Assembly: GCA_015061765.1 (NCBI GenBank)
Contig: SUVZ01000030.1
Coordinates: 1 to 17,443, forward strand
Direction of reading: 5' to 3'
Source of the DNA: Lentisphaerota bacterium
GTDB lineage: Bacteria > Verrucomicrobiota > Kiritimatiellia > RFP12 > UBA1067
Length of the DNA stretch: 17,443 bases
The translations under genes and the position numbers were made by a program. Under the pieces are notes generated by a model. That model saw only the letters and a list, made by a program, of their open reading frames with translations. It was not told the DNA's origin and ran no database searches. Below, in pieces: positions 12,602-17,443 of this stretch (the first letter of the stretch is position 1; every line of letters starts with the position of its first letter).

Positions 12602-14551
12602 TCATTTGAGCGAGGCAAGGAGACCACCGGCAAGGATCAGCTGTTTCTCGCGACCGGAGAGCGACGTTGTTGCTGTGAACGTCCTGCCGCCAGTCTTGAT
12701 CGTGACCTTGCCGTCGCCCTCGACGGCCTTTCTGACATCAACAAATTCCAACCTTTCCCCGGCCTTGATCGAATCATAATCCTTCGCGTTGTCAAATATG
12801 AACGGCACGATGCCGAAGTTTATGAGATTCGCGCGATGAATGCGTTCGATGGACTTCGCAAGCACTGCCTTGACGCCAAGATACATAGGGCAAAGGGCCG
12901 CGTGTTCGCGGCTGGAACCCTGTCCATAGCTCTCTCCGGCGACAATCACGTTCGCTAAACCCGCATTCACGTTCGCAAGACAGTTGTCATGGAACTTCGG
13001 GTCGCATGGCTCGAACACGAATTTCGCGTACTCGGGGATGTTCGACCGGAACTTGAGGCGCGCACCGGCAGGCATGATATGGTCTGTGGTGATCTTGTCC
13101 TCAACCTTGATCGCGCACATGGCCTTGAGCGACGCCGCGAGCGGAACACCCTTCGGGACAGGGGCGATGTTCGGACCACGCACAATCTCCGTACCCCTCA
13201 CACCCTTGCGTGCCGTCTTACGGTAGAGGAACATTTCGTCGTCGATCGGGAACTTCTTCGGCGCAGGCACTGCCGCAACCGGCTTCATGCGCGGATCCTC
13301 GACCTTGCCGGTGAGAGCGCTCGCGGCGGCGGTCTCAGGTGATACGAGGTACACCTGAGCGCTTTTCGTGCCACTGCGACCCTCAAAATTGCGGTTGTTC
13401 GTGCGGAGCGAGACTGCGCCCGTGCGCGGACTCATGTGCGCACCGATGCAGAAGCCGCAGGCATTCTCGAGTATGCGGCAGCCAGCCTTCACCAGAATCG
13501 CCAGCGATCCGTCCGCCGCCAGCATGTTCACCACCTGTCGCGAACCGCACGCGATGCCGACCTCGACATCATCCGCAACATGCTTTCCCTTCAGCGCGAG
13601 AGCGACGGTGCGGATGTCGCGGTAGGAGGAGTTCGTGCAGGAGCCGATCATGATCTGGTTGACTTTCGTCCCCTTCATCTTCTTCACGGTGACGATGTTG
13701 CCCGGCGAGTGCGGAGCGGCCATGAGAGGCTCGATCTTTGAGAGATCGATCGTGACGGTGTCGTCGTACTTGGCGCCCTTGTCCGCAACAAGCTCCACCC
13801 AGTCCTTCGCACGCCCCTGTGCGGCGAGGAACTGCTTTGTGACCGCGTCGGACGGGAACACGCTCGTCGTGACGCCAAGTTCAGCGCCCATGTTGGTGAT
13901 GGTAGCGCGGCTGGGGACGTCAAGCGTCTTCACGCCAGGTCCGAAATACTCGAAGATCCAACCGACATTGCCCTTCGTGCCGTAGATCGAAAGCACCTTG
14001 AGAATGACATCCTTTGCGCTCGTGCCCTTCGGGAGTTTGCCGACGAGCTTGATGCCGCGGACCTTCGGCGTGGGAATGTGGAACGCGCCGCCGGCCATCG
14101 CAACTGCGATGTCGATGCCGCCCGCGCCGATTGCGATCATGCCGATGCCGCCGCCCGTGGGCGTATGGGAATCGCTGCCGAGAAGTGTCTTGCCCGGCTT
14201 TCCGAAACGCTCAAGGTGGAGCTGATGACAGATCCCATTTCCCGCCTTGGAATATATGATGCCGTACTTCTTTGCGACGGACGCAAGGAAGTCGTGGTCG
14301 TCGGCGTTCTCGAATCCGATCTGCACGGTGTTATGGTCGACATACGAGACGGCGAGTTCATTGCGCACATGGGGAACGTCCATCGATTCGAACTGAAGAT
14401 ACGCCATCGTACCTGTCGCATCCTGAGTGAGAGTCTGATCAATGCGAATGCCCAATTCTGAATCCTTTACAGGGTCCCCCTCCTCGAGATGGGCGGCGAT
14501 TATCTTGCGCGTGACATTCAGCGCTTCGGCTTTCTTCATGTTCTTTTTCAT
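12602..14551 (-). CDS. Aconitate hydratase, Aquifex-type
   Basis: The 649-residue product interconverts citrate and isocitrate. The three 4Fe-4S cysteines are visible: IGSCTNSSYRD, then NACGFC (CxxC). Substrate-binding stretches include GNGICHQLHLERFG, LLGSDSHTPTGGGIGM and AMAGGAFHIPTPKVRGIKL. The C-terminal swivel domain has YGQGSSREHAALCPMYLGVKAVLAKSIERIHRANLINFGI. A length near 650 and this motif set fit the compact 'Aquifex-type' aconitase better than AcnA (about 890) or AcnB; a (homo)aconitase-like specificity cannot be wholly excluded. The ATG at 14551 is 5 nt from AAGGAG; ATGs at 14554 and 14566 are alternatives. It has its own promoter directly after the sctI stop and ends before a strong terminator. 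Confidence 0.93.
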   Translation of the reverse strand: MKKNMKKAEALNVTRKIIAAHLEEGDPVKDSELGIRIDQTLTQDATGTMAYLQFESMDVPHVRNELAVSYVDHNTVQIGFENADDHDFLASVAKKYGIIYSKAGNGICHQLHLERFGKPGKTLLGSDSHTPTGGGIGMIAIGAGGIDIAVAMAGGAFHIPTPKVRGIKLVGKLPKGTSAKDVILKVLSIYGTKGNVGWIFEYFGPGVKTLDVPSRATITNMGAELGVTTSVFPSDAVTKQFLAAQGRAKDWVELVADKGAKYDDTVTIDLSKIEPLMAAPHSPGNIVTVKKMKGTKVNQIMIGSCTNSSYRDIRTVALALKGKHVADDVEVGIACGSRQVVNMLAADGSLAILVKAGCRILENACGFCIGAHMSPRTGAVSLRTNNRNFEGRSGTKSAQVYLVSPETAAASALTGKVEDPRMKPVAAVPAPKKFPIDDEMFLYRKTARKGVRGTEIVRGPNIAPVPKGVPLAASLKAMCAIKVEDKITTDHIMPAGARLKFRSNIPEYAKFVFEPCDPKFHDNCLANVNAGLANVIVAGESYGQGSSREHAALCPMYLGVKAVLAKSIERIHRANLINFGIVPFIFDNAKDYDSIKAGERLEFVDVRKAVEGDGKVTIKTGGRTFTATTSLSGREKQLILAGGLLASLK

Positions 14552-14575
14552 CATTGCTCCTTGCATAAAGTCCGT

Positions 14576-14584
14576 ATTGTATCA
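14576..14584 (-). promoter_or_regulatory. Extended -10 promoter of the aconitase gene
   Basis: TGA followed by TACAAT on the minus strand, in the short gap between the sctI stop (14611) and the aconitase start. CTGTCC at 14599-14604 would be a poor -35 with a 17-bp spacer. Because no terminator follows sctI, read-through from the secretion operon is also possible. Confidence 0.5.
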
Positions 14585-14610
14585 AAACATTCGGATCAGG
14601 ACAGAATATG

Positions 14611-14991
14611 CTACTGGTTCTTTATGAGCGTCTGGATCGCGGTAGAGGACTTGTCGGCGACCTTTGCGACGACCTCCTGCTGGAACGCCAGATTGTGCAC
14701 CTCATACTGAAGCTCGGCGAGCTCCGCCGCGCTCAGAGTGTGGCGTCCGCTCAGCTCCGTGAGCGCCTTTATGCGATGCACCATGCCCTGATGGTTGTCC
14801 ATCGCGGAATGCCACGACGCCGAGACCTTGTCCGCGAACGGGACCGCCTCGACCTGCTCCGGCGCCATCGCCTGCGCGAACCGGGCAACGGTGCCGGGAT
14901 CGGCGACAGGCGCGACCGCGCCCGTGGGTTCGACCATGCGCGGGGACACCTGCGCGGCACGAACGGCCTCCACTATCATCTGGTCTGTCAT
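14611..14991 (-). CDS. sctI: Type III secretion inner rod protein SctI
   Basis: The 126-residue product ends in the conserved YscI/PrgJ-type region: LSAAELAELQYEVHNLAFQQ, then EVVAKVADKSSTAIQTLIKNQ. In the family this C-terminal helix packs as the inner rod/adaptor at the base of the needle. The N-terminal part (VEAVRAAQVSPRMVEPTG..., Pro/Ala-rich) is typical of its disordered secretion region. The ATG overlaps the stop of the sctG-like gene (ATGA), tying it to the operon. No signal peptide, as expected for a T3SS substrate. Confidence 0.88.
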   Translation of the reverse strand: MTDQMIVEAVRAAQVSPRMVEPTGAVAPVADPGTVARFAQAMAPEQVEAVPFADKVSASWHSAMDNHQGMVHRIKALTELSGRHTLSAAELAELQYEVHNLAFQQEVVAKVADKSSTAIQTLIKNQ

Positions 14992-15356
14992 ATGAGCAAA
15001 TCCTTTGCCATTTTCGCCGCCGACGGATCGGCGGACTGTCCTGCGGCCTCCTCCAGCGGAGCGCGGGCCTCCTCCACGCGCCCCATCCTGAGAAGGGCCA
15101 TCCCCTTGAACGCCTTGAGCATGGCCGCGTCGGGGCTCTGCGGCAAGGCCTCACGGTCGATATAGTCGACCGCGCCCTGAAAATCACCCATGCTTATGAA
15201 CAGCATGGCGTTCGCCGCCGCAAGGGACGGATCCCCCGGGCGGAAACGCCCCAGCGCCGCAAGTATCTTCGCGGCGGAGACGAAGCGATTGCCGCCCGTC
15301 GCCATCATTGCGACGTTCAGCAGAAGCCGGGCCTCTTCAGGCGCAATGTCAAACAT
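14988..15356 (-). CDS. SctG-like TPR needle chaperone
   Basis: The 122-residue product is helical with TPR-like pairs: ARLLLNVAMMATGGNRFVSA, ANAMLFISMGDFQGAVDYID and KGMALLRMGRVEEARAPLEEA. Size and place directly after sctF match SctG/YscG/CdsG, which with SctE keeps the needle subunit monomeric in the cytoplasm. TPR chaperones are poorly conserved, so the assignment depends on gene order. The start shares bases with the sctF stop (TGATG) and its own stop overlaps sctI. Confidence 0.72.
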   Translation of the reverse strand: MFDIAPEEARLLLNVAMMATGGNRFVSAAKILAALGRFRPGDPSLAAANAMLFISMGDFQGAVDYIDREALPQSPDAAMLKAFKGMALLRMGRVEEARAPLEEAAGQSADPSAAKMAKDLLI

Positions 15357-15661
15357 CAGCGGAAGTTGGACGCGATGGACTTGAGCGCGTCCGCCATGTT
15401 CTTCTGGATGTTCGTCATCGTCGTAAGCGCGAGATTCCAGCTCTGAAGGTCGTACTGAAGCTGCTGCAGATTCGCCTGCACGTCAGGGTGCTCTTCATAG
15501 TTCTTCAGGGAAGTCGCCAAACGCTCCTCCATGACCTTTGCCGCGTTGATAAGGGCATTGTACACGCGGTCGGTATGGATGTTGGCATCCTTCTCGCCCC
15601 AATTGCGAAATCCAGCCGCCTGGATCTCATCTACAGGATTTGTCAGTACTGGTAGCGCCAT
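15356..15661 (-). CDS. sctF: Type III secretion needle subunit SctF
   Basis: The 101-residue product has the length and two-helix plan of needle proteins. The helix ANLQQLQYDLQSWNLALTTM and the C-terminal NIQKNMADALKSIASNFR align with the SctF/CdsF C-terminal polymerisation helix. Around residue 58 a PDV turn (EEHPDVQ) matches the loop between the helices. The family polymerises into the extracellular needle. GGAGAG lies about 7 nt before the ATG, stronger than the sites of its neighbours, in keeping with a need for many copies. A GC-rich hairpin lies just upstream at the end of the sctE-like gene. Confidence 0.85.
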   Translation of the reverse strand: MALPVLTNPVDEIQAAGFRNWGEKDANIHTDRVYNALINAAKVMEERLATSLKNYEEHPDVQANLQQLQYDLQSWNLALTTMTNIQKNMADALKSIASNFR

Positions 15662-15705
15662 TTCATTCTCTCCTTTTTTGTTTTCCTGATACTTCCGTCA
15701 GGCTT

Positions 15706-15924
15706 TCACCGCCCGCCCCCGCGGGCGGAAAGCCTTAAAATCTTCCTTGCCACAAGATTTGCTTCGCGCAGCTGCTCCACTCGCGAGAAATCGTCCGGCG
15801 GCAATCCTTTGCGCATGGCCTCGGCGATGCGAGACTCCAGCCCCGCAAGCACGGCGTCATGCCGTGCAAGCGCGGCAGCGCTCTCCGCTCCGCCCAGTTC
15901 CCTCTCTATCTCAAGCAACTGCAT
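15706..15924 (-). CDS. SctE-like needle co-chaperone (small coiled-coil protein)
   Basis: The 72-residue product is almost wholly helical and charged: LEIERELGGAESAAALARHDAVLAG, then LESRIAEAMRKGLPPDDFSRVEQLREANLVARKIL. Small size, the hairpin of two helices with a GLPP break, and position between sctD and sctF match SctE/YscE/CdsE, which binds the needle subunit together with SctG. Sequence conservation in the family is very low, so gene order carries most of the weight. GGAAAGG lies 5 nt before the start, 12 nt after the sctD stop. Confidence 0.65.
   Translation of the reverse strand: MQLLEIERELGGAESAAALARHDAVLAGLESRIAEAMRKGLPPDDFSRVEQLREANLVARKILRLSARGGGR
15709..15728 (-). other. GC-rich hairpin at the sctE-like 3' end
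   Basis: CCGCCCG (15709-15715) pairs perfectly with CGGGCGG (15722-15728) across a 6-nt loop. It covers the last codons and stop of the sctE-like gene, 44 nt before sctF. No U tract follows, so it is not a simple terminator; it could protect or process the sctF message. The Arg/Gly tail (ARGGGR) of the protein is a by-product of this sequence. Confidence 0.5.
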
Positions 15925-15936
15925 CAGAACCTTTCC

Positions 15937-17226
15937 TCACGGCCTCCATTCAAACACGCCTTCCGGTCCCTTGATGCGGATCGTGTCGGCGCCGATCCTG
16001 TCGATTATGAAACCTCCGAATTCCGCGCCTTCGGTCACGCGGGATCCGTCCTTCAGCACAATGCACGGATAGGGAACGGTCATCACTCCGACGACCGGCA
16101 TTTTCGGCGCAGCGCTTTTGCGCTTGTCGCGACGGACGCGCGCCACCTTTACGCCCTTTACCGTAGGCCCGCCAGTGTCCGCAACCGACTGCCCGACCGC
16201 CGCCGCAACACCCGTCGACTCGGCAAGTATTACGCGCGTACAATCGACGTCCCTGACATGCGGGACATCCGCCCGGATCGCCTCGAGCGCGGTTTTGAGG
16301 CTGGCGGCACCGGAAGCGAATCCGGAAAGCGCAATGACCCTGTTCGTCGCGGAATGCACCGCAAGCTTTCCTTCCGTGACAAGCTCCAGCACCTCGGACG
16401 CGGCAGACCGCATGGACTCGTCGTCCGAAAGGTCAAGCATCACCCCGGGCCTGGCGGCATACGCCGCAGCCGTTGCCGCCAGCCTCTGCGCACGGGTGGA
16501 GAAATTGCCGGAGAGCACGCATGAACCGTTCGTCTCCGCGCACGAAAGACCGTACTCCGCCGCGATGTCCTTGATGCCTGGCGGCGGCGTGACGGCCCCG
16601 GCATCCTCCCGACCCGAAAGGCATCCGCCAGCCAAATCGCACACCATGCCGGAAACGGCGAGGCCGGCATCATGCACCACGTAGGCGACAGGCCGCACAT
16701 GTCCGGACGCAGGCCCCAGCAGCTTCGCCACTCCGGAACGGACCGGCCACAGCAGAAACACAAGCAGCGCAAACAGGACCGGCGACAGCAGAAGCAATGC
16801 AACCATGCAACCGCAGCCACAGCACTTTCTTTTCCCGGAAGAGGATTTTCCCGATGCCGGAGCCTCCGGCTTTTCGCCCGACACTTCTTCCTCGCCGCCA
16901 CCTTCGGCATCCGACGCCACCGCAACATTGCGGGACGGCCATACAAGTTCATCCCAGGCGCCCGTCTCGGGGCCAATCGCTATCGCAGTCGTCTCCCCGA
17001 GAAACTTTACGCGGAACGGCTCGAGGCGCTCCTCCACGCCTCCCGGCAGAAGCATGCGGACCCGCTCGTCGTTCACCTCAAGTTCGCACGCCAGATCGGC
17101 CAGAGACTGGTCGGCCAGAAGTATGTCGCACGAATCCCCCTTTCCGAGACTTACGGTCATCCCTCCGGCAAGCACGATCTCCGCGCCCGCGTTCGGACCC
17201 TGCACTATCTTCAGAAGCACGTTCAC
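15937..17226 (-). CDS. sctD: Type III secretion inner-membrane ring protein SctD with FHA domain
   Basis: The 429-residue product has an N-terminal forkhead-associated-like domain (1-90: [41 protein letters not shown]), an acidic linker (100-130), and a cysteine cluster CCGCGC (135-140). One transmembrane helix follows at about 141-161, then periplasmic ring-building repeats ([57 protein letters not shown]). The C-terminal piece is [20 protein letters not shown], ending FEWRP. This is the SctD/CdsD/YscD layout: cytoplasmic FHA-like domain facing SctK/Q, periplasmic part meeting the secretin. A basic patch (RVRRDKRKS) separates the ring modules from the C-terminus. Start is GTG, overlapping the sctV stop (GTGA), with GGGGAGG 8 nt upstream. 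Confidence 0.88.
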   Translation of the reverse strand: MNVLLKIVQGPNAGAEIVLAGGMTVSLGKGDSCDILLADQSLADLACELEVNDERVRMLLPGGVEERLEPFRVKFLGETTAIAIGPETGAWDELVWPSRNVAVASDAEGGGEEEVSGEKPEAPASGKSSSGKRKCCGCGCMVALLLLSPVLFALLVFLLWPVRSGVAKLLGPASGHVRPVAYVVHDAGLAVSGMVCDLAGGCLSGREDAGAVTPPPGIKDIAAEYGLSCAETNGSCVLSGNFSTRAQRLAATAAAYAARPGVMLDLSDDESMRSAASEVLELVTEGKLAVHSATNRVIALSGFASGAASLKTALEAIRADVPHVRDVDCTRVILAESTGVAAAVGQSVADTGGPTVKGVKVARVRRDKRKSAAPKMPVVGVMTVPYPCIVLKDGSRVTEGAEFGGFIIDRIGADTIRIKGPEGVFEWRP

Positions 17227-17443
17227 AGCTTAAGCCTCCCCAACGGCTGGATGTTGATTTCCTGCGAAAGCTCCTGGAACGAGAGGACCGGCAGTTCGTA
17301 ATAGTCCTTCTCTATCATCTTGCGGAAGTAGCGGCGGATATCGACAGAGACGATTATGACCGGCTTCTGCGGAATCTTCGAAAGGTCTCCGATCGTCTTC
17401 TTGACGACGGCGAGGATGGAGCGCACCGTCGTCGGATCCATGG
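17223..17443 (-). CDS. sctV: Type III secretion export gate SctV, C-terminal fragment (cut by window edge)
   Basis: At least 72 residues in frame to the right edge: the segment [14 protein letters not shown] followed by [21 protein letters not shown] and [19 protein letters not shown], ending PLGRLKL. It matches the end of the cytoplasmic domain of SctV/FlhA export gate proteins (DIRR..., VLS..EL...). The N-terminal membrane part lies outside the window, so the M at the edge is probably internal. SctV rather than FlhA is inferred from the injectisome genes that follow. Its TGA overlaps the GTG of sctD. Confidence 0.85.
   Translation of the reverse strand, partial: MDPTTVRSILAVVKKTIGDLSKIPQKPVIIVSVDIRRYFRKMIEKDYYELPVLSFQELSQEINIQPLGRLKL

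Noticed and set aside
14611..17443. Flagellar export genes
   Set aside because: FHA-type SctD, SctF needle and SctI rod sequences belong to injectisomes; no flagellin, hook or rod genes are seen.
1..17443. tRNA, rRNA, insertion sequences or prophage genes
   Set aside because: No cloverleaf, rRNA signature, transposase motif or terminal inverted repeats were seen.

Overview
All recognisable genes in this window lie on the minus strand. They look like a contiguous piece of a Gram-negative chromosome of moderately high GC. The genes for outer-membrane biogenesis (BamD-like, LptE-like, LpxC-like), an RNase HIII, an Aquifex-type aconitase and an injectisome cluster of the order seen in chlamydiae suggest a PVC-group bacterium (Verrucomicrobiota/Kiritimatiellota/Lentisphaerota-like). 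This assignment is inference from gene content, since no rRNA or marker phylogeny is available here.

Reading in the direction of transcription (high to low coordinates), the window opens inside a non-flagellar type III secretion operon: the 3' end of sctV, then sctD (with an FHA domain), a SctE-like co-chaperone, the needle protein sctF, a SctG-like TPR chaperone and the inner rod sctI. The genes are joined by GTGA/TGATG/ATGA overlaps or short gaps. Next come an aconitase with its own promoter, an AT-rich 470-bp intergenic region with a strong terminator, the pair pyrB-rnhC, and monocistronic ychF.

The left half is mainly an envelope-assembly region. One unit carries a BamD-like TPR protein, an LptE-like lipoprotein, a fused AhbA/AhbB-type siroheme decarboxylase and a glyoxalase-II-like hydrolase. 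A second unit begins immediately downstream: an AsmA-like membrane protein with a C-terminal 11-residue repeat helix, a shortened MurC-like ligase, a periplasmic thioredoxin-fold protein without CxxC, and an LpxC-like protein with an altered metal site. A secreted nitroreductase/SagB-type protein fused to a PepSY domain follows under its own promoter. The first 390 bp are non-coding and hold a four-copy TAAATGCAA array and several GC-rich hairpins.

Six promoters can be proposed, and all share an extended -10 (TGn followed by TAYMAT-like) with poor -35 boxes. The points most worth following up are the divergent LpxC-like/MurC-like/AsmA-like operon, the chlamydia-like T3SS cluster, the secreted nitroreductase-PepSY fusion, and the non-coding arrays at the left end and upstream of pyrB.
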